The notes beneath the pieces are model-generated. The model saw nothing but the letters and a program-made list of their open reading frames with translations. It did no database searches and had not been told where the DNA came from. A stretch of 64,000 bases of DNA from Ziziphus jujuba (Eukaryota; Streptophyta; Magnoliopsida; Rosales; Rhamnaceae), in the NCBI RefSeq assembly GCF_031755915.1, contig NC_083380.1:32088501-32152500 (forward strand). Direction: 5' to 3'. Below are positions 36,060 to 47,373 of this stretch, one piece after another. Made by a program: the position numbers and the translations under genes. Within the stretch, counting starts at the first letter, position 1, and each line of letters starts with the position of its first letter.

Positions 36060-36340
36060 TTTCCTTCTGCATCATATTTCCAAATACATACTTTATGGAC
36101 GTCAGCACTTATGGATATAATATAGGATCAACTTATTTTATAAGAGATGGGAGTCTGCAAACATACAAGAGCATTTCTTTATTCAATATTATTTCTATTT
36201 ACTTTTTTACTTTTTATGGTATCCAAGCAGACTTTTGTTCGTCAACCAGATCTTTCTTCCTCAAGCAGCAAAATATCTCTTTTTCAAGAATCCAAATTTT
36301 TTATGCAGTCCTTTCATCAATGCTCCAGTTTATTTTCAGT
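36060..36340 (+). repeat. Copia-type LTR/primer-site relic, copy 2
   Basis: Paired with 30100-30404. Here the primer-like site reads 'tatggtatccaagcag'. The block order is the same. Its place next to RLK5 and the other copy's place next to an RLK relic suggest either two insertions or duplication together with the RLK unit. Confidence 0.5.
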
Positions 36341-36609
36341 ACACAGAACATGCTTGTTAAATAAAAAAGTTTTTTCTTTTAAATACAATTTATTTTTTTA
36401 ATTTCTTTAAGAATAATTATAAAAATAGTGATTAAAATACAAATTTCAAATCGTTTCTTAAGAGGGAAGGAGGGAAAAATTATAAAATTTGGTAATATAA
36501 ATTTTACTCTGTTTCTAGATTGGAACATATTTATTTGATACAAGTAAAAGGATAAAGCATATACTTGTGGAAGAAAATGTGAAAACAACAAACCTACTAT
36601 TCTTATACT

Positions 36610-38906
36610 AAATATCTTAACATGATTCAATAATCTCAACAATCTCTTCGGAGTCAGCATTGAGGCTGATGTTGAGCACCTTGAATTTGATTTCAGCCCT
36701 TCATCATTTACAGGCTCTACTTGTGGACACACAAAAGGCTTTGGAGGCATTTGTAAACTTTCAACTTCTCCTTCAAGCATCTCTTTGACTTTTATTCATT
36801 GTTGGTCGATCATTTGGATTCATTTGTATACACCATAATGCTACTATAATCATCTTCTTTCTTATTCTTGATTCTTCCTCTGTTGCATCTCCCATTTCAA
36901 AGTCATTTCCATCTTTAAGTTGATCATAAGCCCATGAAGAAAGTAAATTTGACTTGTATGCTCTGGAGCTGCATTCATATTCTTTCTTCTACTGGCGATT
37001 TCCATCAATAGCATTCTGAAACTATAAACATCCACTTTGTTAGAAACTCCACCAATGTTTTTGTAAAGCAACTTTGGAGCTATGTATCCCGTGGTTCCTC
37101 TTGCTCCAGTAAGAGAGACAATGTTGTTGTCTAACGGGGATAATCTCGCAAGCCCAAAATCAGAAGTGGCTTAATGTCAAAATGCAGAATTTGCATGTTG
37201 CATCCTCGATGAAGATATTCGATACCACAAGCTACTCCATATGAAATTTCACACATTGTCTTACAATCTAAGGAGGTAATTCCTTCTTAAGAAAAAAGAT
37301 ATTTATCAAGAGATCCATTAGGCATAAAATCATAAACAAGAACACGCTTTGATCCCTCGACACAAAAACCAACAAGTTACACCACATTAACATGGTGAAT
37401 CCTTCCAATAGTTGAAACTTCATTGATGAAGTCTTGTCCATTAGCCTTCAATTTTTCTAACATCTTGATTGCTACTAGACGTTCGCTATGAAGCTTTCCT
37501 TTGTAGACAGATCCATAGCCTCCTTCACCTAACTTGTCTTTGAAACCCCTAGTCATCTTTCGAATCTTGGAATATGAATACCTTATTGGCATGAGGTTAT
37601 CATTAGTTCGTAGGAAATCTTTAATCATGCTATACATTGATAAATGCCGCCTTCGCCATTTGGTAATAAGAAATGCAATTATAAATGGAAGCACAAGTAC
37701 AAGTCTTCCTTCGCAACACAAGGCTGCATAAAAAATTTACCAAAGGAGTAGAATTTGATAATCATCAAACCTTCAATTTTTTGGTAAAAAAAACTTCATA
37801 AAATATTTCTTAACATACGAAGCAATAGATAATTAGTGTCACAAATTTCAATTGTTTAGTATATATGCTTTTTATTAGCAAAATTATGTTCAAGTAATAA
37901 AATCCCTCATCTCCTCTCAGACAGTGCCAATGTCAAAGAATAATAATAATAAATCCCTACATATATTCAAATTGCTACATATAAATAGCAAGGAAAAAAA
38001 AAATCCCTACATATCAAGATCCTCTTTTAGATTTTTTTTCTTTTTCTTTTTTTTTTTTTTGGTATGTATACATTTTTTTTTTCTTTTCATTGATAAAATG
38101 GTCTGATATCATTCATTTCTTATTGCTTGATATCATTCACTGAATTAAAAAACAAGTATACACAAGTTTGAAATAAAATAAAATAAAATAAACAAACAAA
38201 CAAGCAAAGAATTCTAATTCAATCATACACATATAGATGTACGATATTGATTTGCATATACAGAGTTAAATTCTTAAATTGCTCATGTTAGAAAAAAATG
38301 GGAGTTGTTACGGATTTACTGATCAATGCTGGTATGGAAACAAATACTGCAAGACCAAAAAAGAACCAAGTAAAAGAGGTTAATAAATAATAAGTCAACC
38401 AAATAATGGTTTTTTTTTCTTTTTCTTTTTTTGTTTTTTTTGTTTTTTTTTTTTTTTTGTTTTGTATTTTGTGAGTACAGTCTAGCCAATATGTTGGATC
38501 AAAGAAATTCTGACAAATAAACTATGAAAAATTTTAAAATATTAACAAATTAAGATACAACTAGAGTATCAAATAAATCTACCATGTATACCAAATGTCA
38601 TGTGTCAATACTTAATTAGTTTATGTTTAGTTATACTTATCCTTTAAAAAGATTCACTTATCTATAACTTGGTTGTATAATATTAATATATATATATATT
38701 ATTAAAGGTTGTATTAATATGTTAACAAATAATATAATGATCCATAGAATTTAATATGTTGGTAGACTTATTTGATAACTCTAGCATTTCTCATAAATTT
38801 ATCAAACAGTTTGTGTTTGTGGAAACTGCTTCTTTCTAGGATAGTAATAGTATATTAGAACGTTGGGAATTGAGAGAGGATCCTCACAGCCAATTTTAAG
38901 AATAAA
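36610..38906 (-). pseudogene. RLK5: receptor kinase pseudogene lacking part of the catalytic loop
   Basis: Exon 3 (36610-37735) has a membrane segment [47 protein letters not shown] and VAIKML. A stop replaces Gln in VVQLVG (37376-37378), and a second stop lies in the LFSQEG region. A deletion near 37166 joins HFDIKP directly to SDFGLA, removing [12 protein letters not shown] and thus the catalytic-loop Asn. More shifts break the C-tail. An exon-2 candidate lies near 38325-38365. Exon 1 is missing: family-A LTR A2 starts at 38907, and a later deletion removed what lay beyond. Poly-T tracts at 38040 and 38410-38460 fill the intron. Confidence 0.9.
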
Positions 38907-39586
38907 TGTAACACCCCATCCCGAAGTACATCAGAATTTTTACACGTTGATCGAGGTTGATCATTGACCTAGTGGGATAAAATTTTGACTTTTTGTTCTG
39001 GATAGAATTTTGCGTTGGCTGAGGCACACTTGTGGAGTACACATCGACCCAAGTTCATAGACTAGTAGCATATAAAAAATGGAGCTACCGTTTGAAAGTT
39101 ACGAGCAAGACAAGTTGAGGTCCAAATTGTCCAAGGAGTGTCAGAGTTGACTTTTTGTTCATGCAAAGTTGAGCTTTGACTCATGTATGGTTGTTAAGTA
39201 CTAGTCAATATGAGTTCATAGACTAGTAGCACGCCCAATTTGGACATGTGGTTTGAAAGTTATGGATCTGCAAAGTTTTTCAAATACCGTAATATTTTAA
39301 TGTATTTTGACTCGAGTGAACAGTGTGTGCCATGTGTCGTGTTTTTAGCCAATCCCGTGAGTGAACAGTATCACCCACTGGTGGCTTTTATTTTTGCCAA
39401 AACACATGTACACGCGCCACCACCACCAACCACCACCGTTTCTTCCATTTTCACCACCATTTTTATACACGCGCCACCCCACCACCTTCGCCTCCTCATT
39501 TTCGGCCAGCCCACCAGATCCCACTGCCAGCCAACGGTTGATGCGCTCGGATCGAAACTTTTCCAGCGGCCACGTCGATTCCTTTC
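38907..39586 (+). mobile_element. Family-A LTR copy A2, part 1 (split by gypsy B)
   Basis: Begins TGTAACACCCC and matches the minus-strand start of A1 over several hundred bases, including two 'gttcatagactagtagca' blocks about 180 bp apart. It is interrupted at 39586 by gypsy B and resumes at 47374. An open frame in 39240-39632 runs into gypsy B and is not a gene. Confidence 0.85.
39582..39586. other. Target-site duplication of gypsy B, left (CTTTC)
   Basis: CTTTC directly before TGATACG. The identical CTTTC at 47374-47378 directly follows the right end GTATCA. A perfect 5-bp duplication fixes both element ends. Confidence 0.95.
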
Positions 39587-40550
39587 TGATACGAACCTAG
39601 GACGACCTGCTCCTAAACCCGTATTATATTAGCCCGGATCTCAATTAAGTTCAAGTTCTAATGGAATGGACCTCAACCCCTAACCAACCTGTGGTTAGAA
39701 ACCTTGGTATAACGTAGACGCCACAATAGGGGATGGAAAACCTATTGATAAGTCAAGCTAAAACAATCAATTCTCTAATGGTGTTTTAAGTGTTCTCAAA
39801 GAACAAATAGATAATTAATCTCACAAGTATTTTCTTAATCAAATCAAAGTTGTATTCTTATTGAAAAATAAGCCTTTAAATAGGCTTTGAAAGAAACAAA
39901 ATAAACCCTAAAAACCCTAGAAAAAACCGACCACACAATGAAGAGTTCTAGCTTGACCGAATCTTTCCTTTTCCTAATCTAATTAATTAATTCCCTTATT
40001 TTCAATTAGGAATTAATTAATTTACAAACAAAATAATAAAATAAAAACTTTCCTAAACTTATTTGTCCAGCAAATAAATAAAAAAAAACCCAAAAATAAA
40101 AGTCAAACGCAAATCAGAAAACGAGTTGACTAGTTTGACAACTAAGCTGACTTATGTCTGATGTCCGAGCTAACTTATGTCTGCCTGATGTTCAACCTAA
40201 CTTATGTCTGTCTGAGCTAACTGATGTCTTGTCTGAGCTAACAGATTTCTGTCCGAGCTAACTTATGTCTGTTCGAGTTAACTGATGGCCGAGGCATGGG
40301 TATCCGATATAAAATGTCCGATATATGGGTGTCCAATGTATCAGCCTCCACCACTTGGATACTTAAAACAGGTCTTTTATCTTTAGGTATGGACAAGCCC
40401 TTTTGAGAATGAATTAATTTATGGGCAAAGGCAGTAAGGTTGTCCTTAAATCTCTTAGCTTGAGGCCAAATGATATGTCCAGTCTTCATCCGTATTGGAT
40501 CAGTACCCCAGTGAGTTGTCGGTTGTGCGAGCTCGGGCGGGTTCGTATCA
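39587..40550 (-). repeat. Gypsy B 3' LTR (left)
   Basis: 964 bp, from TGATACGAACC to GGTTCGTATCA. On the element strand the polyprotein frame continues from the integrase through the polypurine tract about 310 bases into this LTR, ending at 40238. A short-period repeat fills 40140-40287. Confidence 0.93.
40140..40290. repeat. 20-24-bp minisatellite in gypsy B left LTR
   Basis: Repeats of 'gagctaacttatgtctgtcc' with variants, about six or seven units. Similar arrays are in the right LTR (47016-47185) and in the gypsy C 3' LTR (54950-55060), but not clearly in the solo LTR. Confidence 0.8.
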
Positions 40551-41560
40551 TTCCCCTCCTCTTGAAAAGGATTTGTCCTCAAATCAAAGTCATCACCTGC
40601 AGTAAAAGGAGATAAATCAGCAACATTAAAGGTGGTACTAACACTATACTCACCCGGTAAATCAAATTTGTAGGCATTGTCGTTTATCCTCTCCAAAACT
40701 TGAAAAGCTCTATCGCCCCTCGGCATGAGTTTGGATTTCCTTTGTTTAGGAAACCTTTCTTTCCTTAAATGCAGCCACACCCAATCTCCAGGTTCAAACA
40801 CCATTGATTTTTGGCCTTTATTAGCCACCTTTGCATATTGCTCGATCCTCCTCTCAATATTTGCTCGTGTCTTCTCATGAATCTGCTTTACAAAGTCAGC
40901 TTTTTGTTTTCCATCTAGATTAGCACGCTCACTTAAAGGTAAAGGTGTTAAATCTAATGGAGTCAAAGGATTAAAATCATAAACAATTTCAAATGGAGTA
41001 AATTTAGTTGCTGACTGTAAAGACCTATTATATGCAAATTCAACATGTGGCAAACATTCTTCCCAAGTTCTTAAATTTCTACTAATTAATGCTCTCAACA
41101 ATGCATAAAAGGTTCTATTTACTACTTCGGTTTGTCCATCAGTTTGTGGATGACAAGTAGTTGAAAATAAAAGCTTAGTACCTAATTTAGCCCACAAAGT
41201 TTTCCAAAAATAGCTTAAGAACTTAGCATCCCTATCCAACACAATAGTTCTTGGCATTCCATGCAATCTCACAATTTCTTTGAAAAGTAAATTAGCAATA
41301 TTGGATGCATCATCAGTTTTGTTACATGCAATAAAATGTGCCATCTTAGAAAACCTATCTACTACAACAAATATTGAATCCTTACCTATCCTTGACCTAG
41401 GAAACCCTAGAATAAAATCCATAGACAAATCTACCCAAGGATAGGTAGGAATCGGCAAAGGCTTATACAATCCATGCGGCTTCAATGTTGATTTTGTTTT
41501 TCGGCACTTCAAACATCTTTCACAAATTCTCTCAACATCTCTCCTCATGTTAGGCCGATA
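40238..41560 (-). pseudogene. Gypsy B integrase, reading into the 3' LTR
   Basis: A long open frame. Zinc-binding end [11 protein letters not shown]; catalytic core [13 protein letters not shown] with Asp, then [20 protein letters not shown] with the second Asp, and [17 protein letters not shown] with the Glu region, so the D,D-35-E residues look present. C-terminal part: [19 protein letters not shown] and [17 protein letters not shown]. It continues [16 protein letters not shown], where the polypurine tract itself encodes QEEGN, and stays open into the LTR. The upstream part of the HHCC domain lies beyond a stop near 41570, so the polyprotein is broken. Confidence 0.9.
40551..40564 (-). other. 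Gypsy B polypurine tract
   Basis: On the element strand AAGAGGAGGGGAA abuts the 3' LTR start TGATACG. It is the expected plus-strand primer, and lies inside the integrase-side coding frame. Confidence 0.85.
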
Positions 41561-41589
41561 AAAATGTTCTTACAGCAAGGATAAAGTTT

Positions 41590-42165
41590 TTAAAACACCA
41601 AAATGACCATTAAACCACCCCCATGTCCTTCCCGAACCAATAATTCCCTAATACTACAATTAGGCACACAAAGTTTGTTTTCCTTAAACGAATAACCCTC
41701 AAATATGTAAAATTTATTAAATCCATGTTTCAAACAGGTTCTAAAAAGTTCTCCAAAGTCACTATCATGCTCATAAAGTTCTTTCAATTGTTGAAATCCA
41801 AGTAATCTAGCATCTAAGGTAGAAAAGAGTACATACCTTCGGGATAATGCATCGGCAACCACATTTTCCTTACCTTTTTTGTAACGGATCACATATGGAA
41901 AGGTTTCAATAAATTCAATCCACTTGGCATGCCTTCGGTTGAGCTTTCCTTGACCCTTGATATGCTTCAAAGACACATGATCCGTATGAATCACAAACTC
42001 CTTTGGCATGAGATAATGCTGCCATGTCTCCAAAGCCCTCACCAAAGCATACATCTCCTTATCATAAGTCAAGTAGTTTAGGGCAGCTCCATTTAATTTT
42101 TCACTAAAGGAAGCTATGGGTCTTCCTTCTTACATTAAGACAGCTCCAATACCTACACCCAAAGC
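41590..42165 (-). pseudogene. Gypsy B RNase H
   Basis: Reads ALGVGIGAVLM then a stop, [60 protein letters not shown] and [13 protein letters not shown]. This is the Ty3/gypsy RNase H with its DALSRR end. The stop near 42130 and a frame change near 42165 separate it from RT. Confidence 0.9.
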
Positions 42166-42166
42166 A

Positions 42167-43364
42167 TCACAACTCAATTTCAAAAGTTTTAGAAAAATTT
42201 CGCAAAACTAACAAAGGTGCATTACACAATTTTTCTTTCAACAAATTAAAAGATTTTTCTTGTACTTCCCCCCATTTAAAGCTGACATTCTTCTTGACAA
42301 CTTCATTCAATGGTACTGCTATGGTACTAAAATCCTTGACAAATCTTCTATAAAAGCTTGCCAAGCCATGAAAGCTCCTCACTTGGGTGATAGAAGTAGG
42401 AATCGGCCACTCTTGAATTGCTTTCACCTTAGCTTGGCCAACTTTGATTCCTGCAGCACTTACTACAGATCCTAGAAACACAAGCTCATCTTTGCAAAAT
42501 TCACATTTTTTAATGTTAGCAAACAATCTTTCCTTTCTAAGAACTTGCAAAACTTGCCTAAGTTGATCCACATGGTCATCCAAATTTCGGCTATATATTA
42601 GAATGTCATCAAAATAAACAACCACAAATTTATCAATAAATGGACGCATTACATGATTCATAAGCCTCATGAAAGTACTAGGTGCGTTGGATAATCCAAA
42701 AGGCATAACTAACCATTCATACAGCCCATATTTAGTTTTGAATGCGGTTTTCCATTCATCACCTTCTTTCATCCTAATTTGGTGATAACCACTCCTAAGA
42801 TCAATTTTTGTAAACATGCAAGCACCATGCAACTCATCAAGCATATCATCTAATCTAGGAATGGGATGCCTATATTTGATGGTAATGTTATTTATAGCCC
42901 TAAAATCAACACACATTCTCCAAGAACCATCCTTTTTAGGTACCAACAAAATAGGTACAGCACATGGACTTAAACTCTCACGCATATAACCTTTGTCAAG
43001 TAAATCACTTACCCGTTTTTGCAGCTCCTTTGTTTCTTTGGGATTGCTCCTATAAGCTGGTCTATTTGGTATGGCAGCCCCTGGAACAAAGGTAATTTGA
43101 TGTTCTATCCCTCGAATAGGTGGTAGTCTACTTGAAATTTCGTTTGGGAAGACATCTCCAAATTCCTTCAAAAGTGAAATCATTGAACTTGGATTCAAGT
43201 TCTTCAAAGTTAGTTTGATCATTAAAATAATTTTCTTTATAAATCATGACCAACAAAGGTTTCTTACACTTAATAACCTTATTAATATCCCCTAAACTCA
43301 AATAAAAGTTGCTACTTAACCTTTCTTTTCTTTCTTTTTCTTTTTTCCCCTTGGATTGGCGCAA
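42167..43364 (-). pseudogene. Gypsy B reverse transcriptase
   Basis: About 350 residues in one frame: [79 protein letters not shown], active site [11 protein letters not shown] (near 42590) and [13 protein letters not shown]. All RT blocks with the YFDD centre are intact. The N-terminal side in 43222-43364 is frame-shifted. Confidence 0.93.
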
Positions 43365-43373
43365 ACTTTTGGA

Positions 43374-43960
43374 TTACTCTTCCTTCTCCAAGCTCTCGGG
43401 TTTGCCATTTTCTTTCGCCTCTATTTCGGTTTTTCTTTGATCTTTCAACTCAATATAAGTCTTAGAAACCTTACCTTGATCAGCAACCTCAATCTTACCT
43501 CCTTGAAAGGGTGGTGAAGCCGTTGGTGCCATACTTGCTTTTTTCCTGAGGTTTTCGGCTTCTCTCCTTTGTTGCATTTGTAATTGGTCTTTGTAAACCT
43601 CTTTAGGAGATAATGGTTCCAGCTTGACCTTCTTCCCTTTAAACCTGAAAACAATACTATTTTCTCGACCAAAATGAGTAGCATCTTTATCAAATTGCCA
43701 TGGTCTTCCTAATAGGATATGTACAGCTATCATGGGTACAATATCACATAAAACTACATCCTCATATCTACCTATACTAAATTTTACTTTGGCTTGTTTG
43801 TTTACTTTCATCTCACCACTATCATTAAGCCATTGTAATCTATATGGTTCAAGATGTTTTATTGTTTTTAAGCCCAATTTATCAATGACAAGGTTACTTA
43901 TTACATTAGTACAACTCCCACCATCTATAATCATGCTACAAATTTTACCTTGTATTTCAC
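43374..43960 (-). pseudogene. Gypsy B protease
   Basis: Aspartic protease region MIIDGGSCTNVISNLVIDKL, with DGG in place of the usual D-S/T-G, followed by YRLQWLNDSGEMKVNKQAKV and VHILLGRPWQFDKDA. DGGSCTNV is common in plant gypsy elements. It then runs into a charged linker to the RT. Confidence 0.85.
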
Positions 43961-43985
43961 AACGAGTGTGGAAGATGTTCTCACG

Positions 43986-45330
43986 CTAAATTTGTTCTTC
44001 ATCCTTGTAAACAGAAAGTACCCTCCTTGAGACCAAATTTAGCTCAACATTTGATGTGTTCAATGGTTCGGCCTCATCATCAAGTCCTTCATCTTCTTGT
44101 TCGATTTCATCCTCACTTTCGTCACTTTCCGATTCTAGCTTGCCATTGGCCTTTAACACCATGATTCTTCTATTTGGGCATTGGCTAGCGATGTGTCCTC
44201 CTCCCTGGAACTTAAAACACACAACACCATGAGTTCTAGAAGGTTTAGGATCTAATTTTACCTCATGTTTAGGTGCTTGGACAGATTCGGCTTTGGACTC
44301 CCTTGTTGGCCGAATGGAGCTTTCTTCTCCTAGTTTCGGTTTTTGTCTTGCTTCAAAGGTGGGATTGCTTATCCAGCCACTTGGAATTGATCTTCTGCTG
44401 TTGGAAACTCCTCTAAACCATGAGCCTACACCCCTCCTCTTGAATTGGTTCTCAAGCATAATTGCGACATGCAACATCTCCTCAAATTCCAAGTATTGTT
44501 GTAATTCAAGTTAGTTGGCAATGCCACAGTTTAACCCTCCGAGAAATCTTGCCATTGTTGCCTCCCTATCCTCATTCATATTCAGCCTCATCATTAACAT
44601 CTCCATATCTTTGTAATAATCCTCCACGGACCTACTTCCTTGAGACAAAGATTGAAGCCTTTGATGCAGCAACCTATGGTAATGGGATGGCACAAACCGT
44701 TTCCTCATGGCTCCTTTCATTTGTCGCCATGTTGAGATTAAGTCATCACCAACTCTCCTTCAGGTATTGCTCATTAGTCCACCATTGGAGTGCATAATGT
44801 CCAAACTCCATTGTTGTCAACTTCACCTTCTTACCTTCCGAATAGTTGTGACAGTAAAAAATCATCTCCATTTTTTCTTCCCACTCCAAATAAGCTTTAG
44901 GATCACTTTTACCCATAAAAGGTGGGATGTTAACCTTGATATTTCCCAAATCATCATCTGTATCTTCCCTCCTATATCTTCCATGACCAGCTCTATCTTG
45001 GACAGCAAAAGTTTCATCCATACATTATTCAAAGTCTCCACCGAATGGCTCCTCATCAAATTCCTCTCTCTGTCTCTCGCGACCTCCTCGTCCTCGGCCT
45101 TGCCCTCCATGGAATTCTTGCCTATTTCTTGTGTTCGGCATTCCTTGTCAGGCTTTTAGTCTTCCCACTCTTTGATTCACATGCTTAACTTGAGGTATTG
45201 ACTCCAAAACAGCTCTCATGTCCACTTGGTCTCCACTCCCGGTAGCTCGGGCATCGCCATGGAATGCTATGGACTCCTCTTCATTGATCCTCAAGGATGG
45301 CTCTCCTCTCCTCATTCTTGATTCTATCAT
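43986..45330 (-). pseudogene. Gypsy B gag
   Basis: Begins MIESRMRRGEPSLRINEEES and is soon stopped near 45148. Pieces in other frames give IKVNIPPFMGKSDPKAYLEW, QGSRSVEDYYKDMEMLMMRL, NEDREATMARFLGGLN and LHVAIMLENQFKRRGVGS. The zinc knuckle reads CFKFQGGGHIASQC; the second cysteine of CX2C is Phe, so metal binding is probably lost. Gypsy C keeps CFKCQGRGHIASQC. Confidence 0.88.
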
Positions 45331-46473
45331 GTTAGTATAATAATGCAATAGAAATAAAATAGGACCTTACAATTTCACTCCCTTACATGTTTCACTCAAA
45401 TGAGGACTCGACACTCGTGTTTGCACACTCGTTTCGGCTTTTACCCTCTTTTAAGCTCACACACTCTTGCCTTTTTCCACTCAATGAATTATCTCAAAGT
45501 TATAATTAAAACACCCACAAAACAGCAATTAGATCACTAGTATGTTTTAATTTAAACTCATCAACAAACAGTAAGCAAAAGGTAGGCAATACCGAAAGAA
45601 TCCAACAAATCATAATTTTTCGGCTTTCAAGACAAGAAAACACAAAATAATGGGAAAACGTTGGAATTTTTGAAAACTGCACCAGATGGTAATAGATTAT
45701 GAGTTCAAGAATAAAATTCTAGAAAAAGAAATTCAAATACAAACAAGAATCAAAGAGAACAAAAATATAGAAAAGTGTTGGTTGTTGTTCTTGTAATTCA
45801 AGTTTTGTATCAATTCCTTTAACTAATTTTAATCCAAATAATTTAACACTCAAACTCAAATATCCAGCAGCAAAAATAACTCCCCAGAAACTCCAAATAT
45901 AGAATAAATAATCAACAAAGCAGCAGTTACAAGAAATTTCCAACAACAAACTTCAACACCAATTTTCAACAAACCGATATATATATATATATATATATTT
46001 TTATATTCAGCTTTCTTTTTTTTTTCTTTTTTTTTCACTCACTGAATATCAAACACAACTTCAGTAGCAAGAATAAACAACAAATTTGCAATTCCAACTC
46101 CAAAAATTCACCAAACCCATGACCTCCAAATAAACACAAATGTGCAGTTTTTTTTTTTTTTTTTAAATGTTGCCGCAAACTCTTTTTTTTTTTTTTTGAA
46201 TATATGAATGCAAATATTCAAGACTAAAATAGCAAAGAAAAATCAACAAAAACCAAAATCAACAAGAACAATGATGAAAAACAACCAACAAACTAGGAAA
46301 CAAAAATACGGTAAAACTAGGAAATCCTAATTCAACTAGGAATGAATTTTTATTGTTTTTTAAGATGCAGAACGTGTATGGGATGGATGCAACCTTAACC
46401 TAATGCTAAAATTGCAGAATAACATAAAAACAAATAATGCAAATAAAGATAGATTAAACCTGAACAAAATTTA

Positions 46474-46485
46474 GCTCTGATACCA
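46474..46485 (-). other. Gypsy B primer-binding site
   Basis: On the element strand TGGTATCAGAGC, two bases after the 5' LTR end, complementary to plant initiator-Met tRNA. Confidence 0.9.
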
Positions 46486-46487
46486 AA

Positions 46488-47373
46488 TGATACGAACCTA
46501 GGACGACTTGCTCCTAAACCCATATTATATTAGGCCGGATCTCAATTAAGTTCAAGTTCTAATGGAATAGACCTCAACTGTAGATGCCACAATAGGGGAT
46601 GGAAAACCTATTGATAAGTCAAGCTAAAACAACCAATTCTCTAATGGTGTTTTAGGTGTTCTAAAATAACAAAGAGATAATTAATCTCACAAGTATTTTC
46701 TTAATCAAATCAAAGTTGTATTCTTATTGAAAAATAAGCCTTTAAATAGGCTTTGAAAGAAACAAAATAAACCCTAAAAACCCTAGGAAAAACCGGCCAC
46801 ACAATGAAGAGTTCTAGCTTGACCGAATCTTTCCTTTTCCTAATCTAATCTAATTAATTAATTTCCTTATTTTCAATTAGGAATTAATTAATTTGCAAAC
46901 AAAATAATAAAATAAAAATTTTCCTAAACTTATTTGTCCAGCAAATAAATAAAAAAACCTAAAAAGAAAAGTCAAATGCAAATCAGAAAACGAGTTGACT
47001 AGTTTAACAACTAAGCCGACTTATGTCTGATGTCCGATCTAACTTATGTCTGCCTGATATCCGAGCTAACTTATGCCTGTCTGAGCTAACTGATGTCTTG
47101 TCCGAGCTAACTGATGTCTATCCGAGCTAACTTATGTCTGTCCGAGCTAATTGATGTCTGTCCGAGCTAACTAATGTCCGAGGCATGGGTATCCGATATA
47201 AAAGGTCCGATATATGGGTGTCCAATGTATCAGCCTCCACCACCTGGATAAAGGTAGCAAGGTTGTCCTTAAATCTCTTAGCTTAAGCCCTAGTGATCGG
47301 TCCAGTCTTCATCCGTATCGGATCAGTATCCCAGTGAGTTGTCGGTTGTGCGAGCTCGGGTGGGTTCGTATCA
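46488..47373 (-). repeat. Gypsy B 5' LTR (right)
   Basis: 886 bp with the same terminal sequences as the left LTR. It lacks a stretch of about 36 bp with 'cctaaccaacctgtggttag' and has its own minisatellite array at 47016-47185. The U3 frame that is open in the left LTR has a TAA here. Confidence 0.92.

Larger units (their letters stand above)
39587..47373 (-). mobile_element. Gypsy B: complete Ty3/gypsy element nested in LTR A2
   Basis: 7787 bp, LTRs 39587-40550 and 46488-47373, with ends TGATACGAACC / GGTTCGTATCA. On the minus strand the order is primer site, gag, protease, RT, RNase H, integrase, polypurine tract. Integrase after RNase H defines Ty3/gypsy. The protease reads IIDGGSCTNV. 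I see no chromodomain with certainty, so no lineage is assigned. It shares family with the solo LTR at 6070 and with gypsy C. Long frames remain in RT and integrase, but gag is shifted and stopped. The LTRs differ in length and by a deletion of about 36 bp, so it is not recent. Confidence 0.95.

Noticed and set aside
36095..36401. Two overlapping Ser/Phe-rich plus-strand frames of about 85 codons
   Set aside because: They lie in the LTR-type relic shared with 30100-30404, where the frames are not conserved.
39240..39632. 130-codon plus-strand open frame
   Set aside because: It begins in LTR A2 and runs across the target site into the gypsy B LTR; it is a junction artefact with a His/Pro/Thr-rich product.
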